From NCBI GenBank assembly GCA_963675955.2, contig CAXXVR010000009.1, positions 1,116,001 to 1,180,000 on the forward strand: DNA of 64,000 nucleotides, read 5' to 3'. Within the stretch, counting starts at the first letter, position 1; each line of letters begins with the position of its first letter. Positions 47,334 through 57,699 of this stretch are shown here, piece by piece. Below the pieces are notes generated by a model that was not told where the DNA came from, did not search any database, and saw only the letters and a list, made by a program, of their open reading frames with translations. The position numbers were made by a program, and so were the translations under genes. This stretch comes from Desulfocicer sp963675955 (GTDB lineage Bacteria; Desulfobacterota; Desulfobacteria; Desulfobacterales; Desulfobacteraceae).

Positions 47334-48211
47334 TTTATTAATTTCTTTTCATTTTCAACTTATTAGGTTTATTCTGGGGACTTTGATTATGTAGATTTCG
47401 CTGAATTAACTTCCTCTTCGTCAGTAGTCGCGTTGTGATCAATTTTCTTTCAAAATAATATAAAAAATATTAATGAACTTCTTCAATTTTATGAGATTTT
47501 AAAACTAATGATTTCTTTTCTGTTTTTAATTATTCATTTTCAGATGAATTTATTTTTGAATATGCTTCCTAAAAGAACTTTTAAGAAATAAATATTCGAA
47601 CTAAAAAGCTGTTTGTCATTCGATTTTTCAGGATAGAATCAAATTAGAAATTTTAGTTATAATGAATGACCAATGGTTTTTTATTACTCTTTTTTTTAGG
47701 GGTTTCACTTAACTCACTCTATGCTTTCTTTTTGGTAATTCTTCGTTTAGAAATTTTAAATGAGTCTGGCGATTTCTAATTTTCCGCGAATTCCTATAAT
47801 TAAAATAAATTAAATAATTTAAAAAATCTAGATTAAAATTATTATACAAAAAATAAACATAAACATAAGAAATTATAATTGCGCAAAAAAAATTTAAATT
47901 TTTTTTCCCACAATTACAATTTTTTATATGAAAAAAAGTAATATTTATAATGTGAGTTGGTCATAAGCGATTAAATGAGAAAAAAAATAAAATTTACATC
48001 AATTTTTGGAGAATACTGAAGCAAACTTGGAAATTCTTCTTTTATTTCTTTAATTTAGTCCCCATCTTAATTAAAATTTATCTAAATACATTAAATAAAT
48101 ATTAAAAGAATGGTTAACATTTTCTAGTTCAAGTGGCTTAATAATAATAGATTTAGCAAAATTTAATTTGTTTTAGCCATGCTTGACTTTAATAATTTTA
48201 TGGGCGCACAT
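47334..48211 (-). CDS. Small basic protein of unknown function
   Basis: Not recognised. Proposed start MCAHKIIKVKHG at 48211 (an in-frame upstream ATG at 48256 is possible). Segments KPLELENINFNQDGD, IKEIKEEFPSLLQYSPKID and SFKISKRRITKKKAQSE follow, and the C-terminus is Lys/Ser/Glu-rich, ending at TGA 47336-47334. The charged tail and KRRITKKK suggest nuclear localisation, which is only inference. Several introns are needed, among them an unusually long one, complement(47804..47997), about 194 nt of nearly pure A/T. Confidence 0.45.
47804..47997 (-). other. Exceptionally long intron (about 194 nt)
   Basis: On the minus strand it begins GTAAATTTTATT after KID and ends TTAATTATAG before EFAEN. 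The interior is A/T homopolymer-rich. Most other introns I could place in the window are 30-60 nt. Confidence 0.5.
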
Positions 48212-48564
48212 TGAAGAAGATTAAAGCCAAAATCGGTGTGATTATGCAACTCTCATTATTTTTATTTAATTTTTTTATTTATATTATTTTTTAATTAAAA
48301 AATGTATTAAATAAAAAAAATTATTCTATATTAAATAGTTATGCTTTATGTCAAAATATTGCTTGAATGCATTTGTGTTTTTTAATTAAAAAAAAAGCAA
48401 ATATTAAAGTAAAGAGAATAATACTATAATGATTATAATAATTTTTTTTTATTTGCTTCTTTAAATTAAACAAAAACAAAAACAAAAAAAATTGTTAAAT
48501 TTCATTAATAATTTGCTTATTACCAAAATTTTTTAAAAGTGAAGAACATATAAAAAAAATTAAA
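48212..48564. other. Intergenic region, no gene seen
   Basis: About 350 nt, extremely A+T-rich, with long A and T runs. Nothing recognised. Confidence 0.5.
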
Positions 48565-49011
48565 TCAGTTATTATTTATTCAGTTTAAATCATTTTTATT
48601 ACTTTTTTTGCATAATTCTTCTAAGTAACTTGAGCATCTAAAGCTTTATCTTGAATTGGACATTTCCAAGGAATTCATAGAAAGTTTATAAATAGAATCT
48701 TTAAATTTTTGTTCATCAATTTCTTGGAGATTAGCCTATTATGGATATTCAATATTAAAGACTGTCTATCCTTTTGTAAAATAATGTTTAATTTTTTCAT
48801 TTTGCATGGATGACTTTGGTTTTTTTGGGGAGATAGATTGATTTAAAAGAATATCTAGTTCTTCATATGAAGCTTCAGCTTTTCTTTGTTGTGTGAGTAG
48901 ATTTGCGATTTTTTGTTTTGCGTTTAGAAATTTAGCTATTTTGCTTTTCATAAAAGTTTGCTAGAGGATATCCTTTTCTTCTTGAATTTGTTCTTATTGT
49001 TATTCCATCAT
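48565..49011 (-). CDS. Small coiled-coil protein, 148 residues
   Basis: A single exon of 149 codons from tandem ATGs (49011) to TGA 48567-48565. N-terminus MMEQQQEQIQEEKDILQQ is a short coiled coil; the middle is KSKIAKFLNAKQKIANLL and the C-terminus Ser/Asn/Lys-rich. No family recognised. The compact clean frame and stop context support a real gene. The neighbours on the same strand are also small unknown basic proteins. Confidence 0.6.
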
Positions 49012-49181
49012 GTTATAATTTGTTTTTATTTAATAAATCAATTATGATTTTTTTTTAGGATTTAAATTAAATATTTGATAAATAAATATGCTCAATTATT
49101 ATTTGCATTATTAAGATTTAAAAAAATTTGAACAGAAAAATTTTAATTTTAATAATTTAATATAAAATATTGAATAGTATG

Positions 49182-50268
49182 TCATGAGCGTTTGCTAAAA
49201 TTATTTTGAAGTATTACTTCACCTTGGTTCTTGAAATAAGTTGGGAGAGTTTCTTAATTAAGTTTTAGATTTTGCTATTGTTATATTTATTATTAGCGCA
49301 GAAAGTGCACTAATGACTCGGGTTAATTTTACAAATAATTCTTTGGAAATTCGGATTTTAATTAATTTAAATTTATATTTTTTCCTCTATTTTAATATTT
49401 GCCCGTGATTTGATTTTATTAAGCATTAAAATTCAAAGGATATTATATTGATTCTTTTGTATACTTTTTGCTTTATTATAAATTATTGATTAAAAAAGCA
49501 AATTTTGAAAACTTTTAAAATAATTTAAAATCAAAATTTCTTACTAAAATATTTTTTTCCTATTATGGCTCACAAATTGATTATTTTTTTGTTTTTTTAA
49601 TAAAAGCTTTCCAAAATCGCTTTTCATTTTCAATATTTTTCTCAGATTTTGGCAATTAATATTTATCAAAAATATTAATTTTCCATTCAGAAATAGCTTT
49701 GCTTTACTCTTATGAAATTGTTCTTGACTTAGGAAATTGAATATATTATTGACGCTAAAAATTATTTGGTTCTAAACTTTAAGATTATGTCAGAGTTTTG
49801 TGAGATTTTATTACATCTAAAATTAATAAATACTTTTGTAGATTTCTTACCATTTGACCTACTTTATCTTCTTTTAAGGAATTCCAATGAAAAATTTTCT
49901 TTTTCTAAGTGTTGTTATTTTGAAGTTGAAGCTAGTTTAACAATTTGCTAACTTTTAAAACTAGAAGCTATATTTTCTGCTGGTTAAAGTTAGGGTTTAC
50001 TGCTTCTATTTATATAATAGTCATTTGATTTTACAATTGGTAAATTCAATTATTCTTTAATAAATTTTAAATATGAGGAACATTAACTCATTTTATTAGA
50101 AATTAATTAGTTATTTGAAGTAATTCTAGTAGGCTTTTCAATGGGTAAACTTTCTTGTTTAACAAGTCCAAGAATTCCATCCTTTTTCAAAAGACTAATT
50201 TTTCCAAAAAATCTTTATTTAAATGCTTAATTTTCATTGTTTTTTATAGGCATTTTTGCTGTGGACAT
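49182..50268 (-). CDS. Basic Gln/Asn/Lys-rich protein, unknown
   Basis: Not recognised. Starts MSTAKMPIKNNEN at 50268, continues through FGKISLLKKDGILGLVKQE and a Ser/Lys-rich middle, and after an intron of about 46 nt (GTAGGTC...ATTTTAG) gives KAISEWKINIFDKYQLPKSE, FWKAFIKKTKK and a C-terminus LNQETLPTYFKNQGEV, stopping at TGA 49184-49182. Composition resembles disordered scaffold proteins. TAA/TAG Gln codons are frequent. Confidence 0.55.
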
Positions 50269-50568
50269 TTTAATTTATTGATATTTAATCAAATATGCTC
50301 TTTGAATAGTTATTTACAGTTAACTATATTTGAAAAATTACAACAATTAAGTAATTTATATAAATATTTTATTTAATGAGTCAATTAGCTGATCATTGTC
50401 AAAAAACACTTTATTTTTTCTATTAAACAACAATTAATATTTTTTTATTAAATTTTGAAGTGAAATGAAGAATATTTAAAAATATTAAAAGATTAAAATA
50501 GTAATAATTCATTCCACTTAATTTAAAAATTTTAATATAAATTTTAAATTTAGGAATATTTTTTTTTT
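50269..50568. other. Divergent intergenic region, no gene seen
   Basis: About 300 nt between divergently read genes. A+T-rich; no element recognised. Confidence 0.5.
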
Positions 50569-52245
50569 ATGCAAAATTCAATAAACGAAGAAAAACAAGA
50601 AATCAAATCGTTGTTTCTAGCTAAATAAGAAAAATTTAGATATGAAATTCGCTAAACAGAAATTAATAAAAAATTTAATCAAAAAAGAATTCTGCAAAAA
50701 AAAGAGTAATAAACAGAAATAGGAATGGTAAAAATGATAATATTAATAATTACTTATTAATAGGAAAAAAAATCATCAAAAATTAATGAATTATTATCAT
50801 AAATTTAGCAATATTTACTATACCCATCATCATCCTATTTAAATTTATAAGCCTAGATAAGATATCTTCGTTTACTTGTTAGTAAAAAAAATGATATTGA
50901 AACAATCTAATAAATTTTGTATTCAAAAGTAATAGATGGAATAGTTCAGCTAGTGTAAAACCATTACGTAGAGTTAAATAAAGGATTGTTATGTGAAATT
51001 TCTTGGCTAATCTGTAATTTAGCATCTTCTTCAGAGTAAAATGATATTTAATATTTAAAAGAACTTGGAGTCTTTTAAATTTTTGTTTTATTTCTGGATT
51101 CAGATCATATACCATTAACTCACAATGCAAACTATATTAATTTTATCATTTTATGTAGGCAATTTTTGGGATTTCTAATATGCTTGGCGGAAATGAATTT
51201 TATCGAAACAACTTTCTAGATTTAGGAATAATTGAAAAGATTGAAAAGCTTTTCTCACCATCAAAAATTGTAGTTGATTAATACTTTGCTGATTTACTTT
51301 GGCTAACAGCAAATTTAACTAAACATCACTCGCATTACAATTAATTAAAATAATTTCTGCCTTTGATTACTAAATTTTTTAAATTGAATGATGAAGAAAT
51401 CTTGAAAAATTTATTATGAACAATTTTTAACATTTGTCAGTGCGATCCTGAAACTACTCCCTAAATTGAATTATATGAAAAAATTCAAGATATTATAAAT
51501 ACTGACAAGGTGGATTAAATTCTCAGAGCAACATTAATTGACAAATATCAGATTTAAGTACCAGCTATTAAAATTTTGTCACTACTAGTGCTTGGTTCTG
51601 ATACTTAATTAAAAGTTAAAATATTTTTTTATTTTATTATGGGGGTTTAGGAATTTTTTGATATGTAAATCTTGAGATTTTTTGAATCACTTCTTGGCCA
51701 TCATTCTAAACGAATTAGAATAGAAGCTTCAAAGGCTATTGAAAATTTTTTTACATGTTCACCAAAAATTTTAAATTTTATTTTTGGCTCAAAATTTCCT
51801 TCAATGTTAGAAGACAGTATTTAAAGCGATGACTGTGAAGTTAATTTTAGTAGTTTTCTTATTATTTTTTGGAAAGATAAGATGCAATTTAATTTCTGGA
51901 TTATGTAATTCAATAAACAAGGCAACGGACGGATAACTTGATTTTCTTCTTAAATCATTGAATATAGTATATTTAATGCTTGATTTATTAAAATCTGCAA
52001 TGCCCACTGAATATTTGATAAAAAAAATTCTTACAAGTTTTGAAATTTTAGTTGATGTTTATGATCAAATAAATGAGAATGAATAAGATTAAATTAGTAA
52101 TTACTCGATTATGTGTTTATAAAAATATGGAGCAGAGGATTTATTCAATTAGTTATTAGAATTACCTTCTTTAAATGGTGATTGTAAAAAGTAAATTAAT
52201 TGTTTGTTGGATACTATCTGTAAGCCATATTAAGAAAATTCTTGA
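50569..52245 (+). CDS. Importin alpha (karyopherin alpha)
   Basis: Nuclear import adaptor that binds nuclear localisation signals in its ARM groove and importin beta through its N-terminal IBB. The IBB is visible as KFRYEIRQTEINKKFNQKRI, followed by ARM repeats, for example LLCEISWLICNLASSS, FGISNMLGGNEFYR, YFADLLWLTANLTKH, DEEILKNLL-TGA-TIFNICQCD and RIRIEASKAIENFFTCSP. The C-terminus is ...DTICKPYQENS with TGA 52243-52245. The in-frame TGA at 51417 lies where ARM repeats of this family have Trp (CWALS). Four introns: one of about 37 nt after the IBB, a GC-AG intron 51127-51158, and two GT-AG introns further on. About 480 residues, slightly shorter than typical. Confidence 0.88.
51127..51158 (+). 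other. 32-nt GC-AG intron in importin alpha
   Basis: Exon ends ACTCACAAT, the intron runs GCAAACTAT...TTTATGTAG, and the exon resumes GCAATTTTT. Splicing gives PLTHN-AIFGISNMLGG, the expected helix 3 of an ARM repeat. Reading through inserts residues that do not fit, and no GT donor gives the frame. Confidence 0.82.
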
Positions 52246-52311
52246 TTGTTTTTTCATAAAATAAATTTGTTTTAATTTTATTTAATTTTAATACATTATA
52301 TTTTTATTCAA

Positions 52312-53148
52312 TCAAGCTAATGCACTATACCAACTTATAAATAAATAAAATAAGATTATAGGGTAAACAGCTAACCACTTTCTCTCAGGAGATATCAAAC
52401 TACTCATAAATGCTACTGAAGCTAAAAATTAAGTTGTTTTTAATTTAAAAAATTTTACATAGACTTGCCCAAACAAAAGCAATTGCTGTTATAATAAACC
52501 TCACTAATACTGGAAACACATATTTAAATGTTACGCAAATGCAAGTTGAAATAGCAATTGGAAAAATACAATATCCTAAAACGCACATTGTTTGCAAATA
52601 TGATCTAATTAAAAAAATTACTGAGAAATAATTGAACACGTATCCTCCTAAAAATTTTGCATTTAGAGTAACTACGAAGGCACCAAGCCAAATTAATATA
52701 AATACTGTTCCAAAAACTAAATCAGAGCTTTACTTACTTGCAATACTTAAAGTCCTTGAAAAAATGATAACACGAATAGAAATACAGTGATATGATGATA
52801 CAGATAAATAATGGTCCCCAGAGATCCCCTTTATATTATCAAAAATTTAAAAATAAAATTACAATTTCTGAGCATTGAACCTTTTTCTTCTGCAAATTTT
52901 GGCATTAACACATATTTCAGCTTTTAACCAATCATTTTTAAGTCTCTTCCCTTTGAATAAAATTGTCTTTCAAAATGAAATTCTACAATTGTTGTGGTGA
53001 CAGGCTCATCTAATGTATTAATTTGCTAATATTCCATTTATTGATTTAAAAGTTCTTCTGGAACGTTTTATTCCTACACATATGGGATATTCTATTTGAA
53101 ATACTATTTAAATTTGTATAAAAAAACTTAATCAAAGTCATTTTACAT
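52312..53148 (-). CDS. YIPF6/Yip1-domain Golgi membrane protein
   Basis: Yip1-family protein of ER-Golgi trafficking. After a cytosolic N-terminus (LDEPVTTTIVEFHFERQF) come NWDLWGPLFICIII, the IWLGAFVVTLNAKFLGG block, TMCVLGYCIFPIAI, VRFIITAIAFVWASL and the C-terminal RKWLAVYPIILFYLFISW, matching YIPF6 motif for motif (DWDLWGPL, LGG...VCVLGYC, R.ALAVYP). Five transmembrane segments are expected. An intron of 34 nt completes the N-W-D-L-W codons and a second of about 37 nt precedes SSVAFMSS; the junction near VLGYC has about ten unexplained residues. Start ATG 53148, stop TGA 52314-52312. Confidence 0.88.
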
Positions 53149-53303
53149 TTTGTTTTTTTGGGTTAAGTTAGTTATTATTAAACAATTCAAATTTTAAAAA
53201 ATAAAGAAATATTTATTTTTAATTCTTATTGTAGTTTATTATTATTGGAATTTAATTAAAATAAAAATTGAAATTAATTTGAAATTTTTGTTACTTTTTA
53301 GAA

Positions 53304-53868
53304 ATGAAACCTCAAGATTCTATAATAATAACATATGATACTTTAATTGAAGATTTTCCTTCATTCAATTAGACATTAAATTCTGCAATTACTAAAGTAA
53401 AACAACCATTAACAATTAATCGATTTTAGTTTTTAAATATATATGGGAATTTTAAGTTTTTATACTAGCCGCCATTCGTTATCATAACTGAACCAATTAC
53501 AAAAAAGCAATAATAAAAAGACCCTAATCAAGAATTTAAAATACAAATAAAAGATTTAATTAATATTTATCCTAAAATTATTGGAAATTAATTGAAATAT
53601 AATGAATGTCTTTGCATTTAAAATAATCTTTGTAGATATAAGTTAATATTTATCTTATAATATTTTAGTTTTTTATTGTATCGAAATGGAAGATGACTTG
53701 ATTTTGCTTAAGGATGGAAAAGATAACGCTTTAATATTTTAAGGACCCTTTGAATATTCAAAAGTAATTATTGTTGCTTTGATCTCAAATTTTAACTACT
53801 AAAAAATGGCGATTTTATAAATGCTCTTCACTTTATAAAATATTATAAATTAACATTTATAAGCATGA
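53304..53868 (+). CDS. Small protein of unknown function
   Basis: Starts MKPQDSIIITYDTLIED and, after a 37-nt intron following CIQNNL, continues EMEDDLILLKDGKDNALIF to TGA 53866-53868; about 170 residues. A block GNFKFLYQPPFVIITEP is vaguely like the Ctf8 clamp-loader subunit (hydrophobic, then K-P-F-x-V-I), but I would not assign it. It is convergent with the SET gene, 19 nt away. Confidence 0.5.
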
Positions 53869-53887
53869 AAGACAAATTAGTTTTATA

Positions 53888-56055
53888 TCATAACTTAATA
53901 AATGAACATAAATATTTTTCAATTTATAATGCACCAATGTTTTTTAATTAATCATTCGATTATATGTTTGAAATAAAAGCTTTTATATACTATTCAGTTA
54001 GTTATTCATGCTACAATTAATTTAATGCAGTGATGCATAATTCTATTAGATTTTATTAATGCTAAACTATTTTAAATTAACTCAAATTATAAACAGTAAT
54101 AAAATAATCTTAATAATCTGTATTGATTTCTGTTAATTTTTCTTCATATTCTCCTTAACTTAATTTAAATTGTTTTTTTACGATTTAATAATAGTCAAAT
54201 ACTTCATTTAAAACTACTAATTCTAGATCGATATTTTTTGATTCAAACATCCAGTTATTTTATAAATTTGTTTATGAAAGAAACTTAGCAAATTTAAAAA
54301 ATGTTATTATATCAGTATTCAGTTTTGTGAATTTTAATTTTATTATTTTATATTTCAAACAATGGATTTTGCTTATATAAGATTAGATTTATGAGATGAA
54401 TTTATCTGAATCCTTAAGATATTATAAAAAGTCTATTTTTAAAAACATATGGTCATATTTATTATCTTCTAATGCAATTCCATAACGTAACAATAATTAC
54501 CGATTTGAAAGTCGTCCGTAACATAAAAATAATTAAGCTCCTTTTTCAAAGTTTTAAGTTTTCCCCGTTTTTACATCAAAAAAATCAAAGTTATCTTATT
54601 TCCAATTAGTTGTCTTATCAAATTAAACAGAGAGATTTAGATGGGAAGAATTTTATTTTAGTTTTGTTAAAGGGATTTTGAATTTTAATTTTCTGTTAAA
54701 CAATTTAAAATAATTATTTCATTCAGTAATCTAACGTATGATTTGTTTTATTTTAAAATACTATTTTTCATTTCCCATAAAATCTTAGTGAATATCTTAT
54801 AATAATTTTAAAATAAAAGCAAAATAGAAAATCGAGTGATTGTCTTAGAAATCTACATAGGCAAGTAATCTAAATATTTATAAATTCAAAGAAAATATAA
54901 AACCATAAGTATAATTGATTTAATTAGTATCTTATTTCCACTAAACTCAATGAAGCCTCAGTGTCTGAAGATAATTTTGTAAAAATATTTGATAGTCATT
55001 ATTTTTATCATTCCTCAGTCTTAAATAATAATAATTCAGATATATATATACATTTAAAATATTTTCTTCTTCATATTCTATCTACTCACAACTATTTCTA
55101 CTTTCATCAGATGTAAGTATGTCTAAATTATTAATTGAATTCTTGTTTTAATTTCAATTGTTTTCTTAACATTCATTATACTTTTCTAATGAAGGAGATT
55201 CTGCATTGACAAGATCTGTATAAACATCCTTAAAATAATATAAATATTTAAGTAATTATACAATATTTTCATGGTTTAAAAATTCAACAAATGGCACCAT
55301 GGATACATATTTTAAAGAACTCCCAAAACATCGATTCACAATTTAGCTCTAAATAAATTTAAAATTTTTCCAACAGAAGGTTTATTTTTCAATAATTTTG
55401 GGATACTCAGATAAAATTTGATTGACTTAATAATACTTTCTAGCCAATTCCTTTTTTTAGTTTAGAATTATATTTATAAAAAAATGATCTTCTAATTATT
55501 CAATTTTCTCTTCATTTCAAAATGCAATATAATCGGCTTCTTTTGGTAGATTTTAAAGTAAATGATATCATTTTGAATTAATCCCTAATTGAATTTAGTA
55601 CAGTAAAAATAGTAAGAAAATATGGTCTTCCCATTCGGGGTTATTTTTTTAATGGAAAAAACTTTAAGAATATATTCAAAATAAATTAAAATATATTACT
55701 CAACATTATTTTTATATATTTGTTAAAGTTCTTCACACTCGAAAGCTATTTTTGTTGTTAATAATAAAGAACATGGTACACGAATTATTCTTTCATTATA
55801 AGTAATACTTTCAGTTGCAATAAGACCCTATGAAAGAATCAAACAAAAATTAAATACTTAATAAGGCAATCCATTCTTTAGTTTAAAATTAGCAAATTCT
55901 ACTTTTTTAAATTATAATCCATTTTCCAATAGCCATTTAAGATAATTATTTTAATTATTAGGTAGTGGTATTTGCAAAGTAGCTTAATTATCTGTTTTGC
56001 CTATACCTTTGATGCTTAAAAAATACTTTCCAATTGTTTTTGCAAATCCTAACAT
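53888..56055 (-). CDS. SET-domain protein methyltransferase, SETD3/SETD4/Rubisco-LSMT class
   Basis: Protein lysine (or actin histidine) methyltransferase of the split-SET LSMT class. NYLKWLLENG and GLIATESITYNERIIRVPCSLLLT form the first SET half; EWEDHIFLLFLL, then SK-TGA-YHLLQNLP matching the class motif SxWxPYxxxLP, then MVPFVEFLNHEN (the cofactor-binding D/E-x-x-NH segment), and after an insertion LFLCYGRLSNRQLLLRYGI, the catalytic-Tyr region. The C-terminal half (ESKNIDLELVVLNEVFDYY) is the substrate-binding domain. Introns include 30 nt after NGLPYQ and 38 nt before FFHQKNNPEWED. A long insertion of about 150 residues after FLNHEN is Asn/Gln-rich. Stop TGA 53890-53888. Confidence 0.83.
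55568..55570 (-). other. In-frame TGA at the conserved Trp of the SET-class SxWxPYxxxLP motif
   Basis: Local reading INSK-TGA-YHLLQNLPKEAD; SETD3/SETD4-class enzymes have S-x-W-x-P-Y-x-x-x-L-P here. No intron consensus surrounds it. Confidence 0.78.
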
Positions 56056-56126
56056 TATTATATTAAATAAATTGATAAAAAATAAAAAATAAATTAAAAA
56101 TTGTATTTATAAATTCATATAATTTA

Positions 56127-56753
56127 TCAACATTTTTTTAGACGAATTTTTTATTAATATTCATAAAACAGAGAGATATCTCTTTTTTCAGTTTCTGACG
56201 CTAATTAATCTTATTATGGGCTCCATGCTGTGCAAATATTTTCATCCATTAAGTCGGGCAGTTCGTTAATTTATTTCAATTTTTTTTTTTGGCTAATTGG
56301 TGTTAATTAAGTTTCCTGTTTTTGTATTTAGATTTTAGAGAGCTAATTTTCAATTTCTTGTTTTCCAATTCCCAATTCTTTTTAATTTCTTATTTATTCT
56401 AAATTTTAAGTAGATTTTTTAAAATTTTTATTTTCTATTAGTAGTTAGATTTTATTTTCTTCATTTTGTTAATTCTTTTGCTTCAACTTTTTTAAAACTG
56501 TTATTTTATTATTAGGCATCATTTCCTCTTCTGCTTAAAATTGTTTTTCTTCAACAACAATGGGATTATTAAGTTTATATTAAAAAGTTTATTTATATTT
56601 TTCAAATGATTAACCCTTTTTCTCATTTTTCACAACATTATTTTTTATGAATGCTTGTTATATTTTAGTCTTTTAAAATCCTCAGGTTGAAATCTTGAAA
56701 TCAGAGTTGTAAATGCTGGCACTTTTTGTGCTATTTATTAAATATTCTTTCAT
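56127..56753 (-). CDS. Coiled-coil protein of 208 residues, unknown
   Basis: A single exon of 209 codons from ATG 56753 (MKEYLINSTKSASIY) to TGA 56129-56127. The middle is a coiled coil (KITVLKKLKQKNQQNEENK and on), and the C-terminus reads INELPDLMDENICTAW, ETEKRDISLFYEY. One TGA in KIST-TGA-GFQK is read as Trp. No family recognised. The frame through the 11-A run near 56280-56290 is decided by the sensible C-terminus on the far side. Confidence 0.6.
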
Positions 56754-57699
56754 TATGAAAATAAATTAAAAAAATTACCCTTTTAATTCTCATTGCATTT
56801 TTTTGATTGTAAAGTTAATTGCAATTTTTATTAAGAAGTTTAAGGAATTTGATACTATCAACTATCTTAATTATTTTGTTTTTTTATTGTTTCAGATGTT
56901 GAAAAATTTTAGATTTAGGATTTATTAAATTAATGCTATTTTGTCTCCGACAAACCAATATTATTTAATTATAATGGTTATGATGCAAGATTTTTTATTT
57001 AATGTCAATATGTTTTTTTAAATTCATTAAAAGTATTAGAATTTGTTACGAATAAACTATCAGCATTTTTTAATTTTCTTGATTAAAATTATTAATTTAA
57101 TGCCTTGTTTGGAAAATAATGTTAGATTTAAGATTGCTTGGAATCAATTTATATTTTATCCTTTGGACTCTAAGTTGTTTATTATAAATCCTAATTTCCT
57201 ATTTGATTTTGCCTATTATTTACCGAGTATCGCCCTGGTAAATTTGAATCAGCAGTAGACAATCTTGTATTGGTAGTTTTATTATTATTTTTCTAAGTCA
57301 TAGATTTTATTGAGAGAAGATGCATAATAGATTTAATATTTTTGCAATTTGCTGATTTGAGAAATTTCCTTTACGTATGATATTTCTGTTAATTCATTAG
57401 CTTTGTAAAATAATAATTATTATTAATTATACTGAATTTATAAAAATTGTATAAACAATACAAATAAATTTAGAGTGATTCTTATTAGAATTTATAAAAT
57501 CTAATTTATTTATTGAAGAATTATTCAAAATCTTGTAAATAAAAATGATCCAAATAAAATTAAACATAACTCTCAAATAGTAAAAAAAAAAATTACAATG
57601 TTTAAAACTTTTAATAAAAAAAGAATATAAAAATATTTTAAAAATTTCAAATATAAAACAATTATAATCAATTAACTTTCAGATCCGTTCATAAGTTCG
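56754..57699 (+). other. Largely unexplained; possible membrane-protein exon at 56940-57480
   Basis: About 950 nt between a leftward and a rightward gene. On the + strand one frame gives hydrophobic segments and a plausible stretch TEYRPGKFESAVDNLVLVV near 57220-57270, but two other frames are also open over it and I recognise no family. The remainder is A+T-rich with no signal. Confidence 0.25.

Noticed and set aside
53876..54060. A rightward frame reading MKDKLVLYHNLINEHKYF
   Set aside because: The opposite strand encodes the C-terminal substrate-binding domain of the SET methyltransferase; the rightward frame is its shadow.
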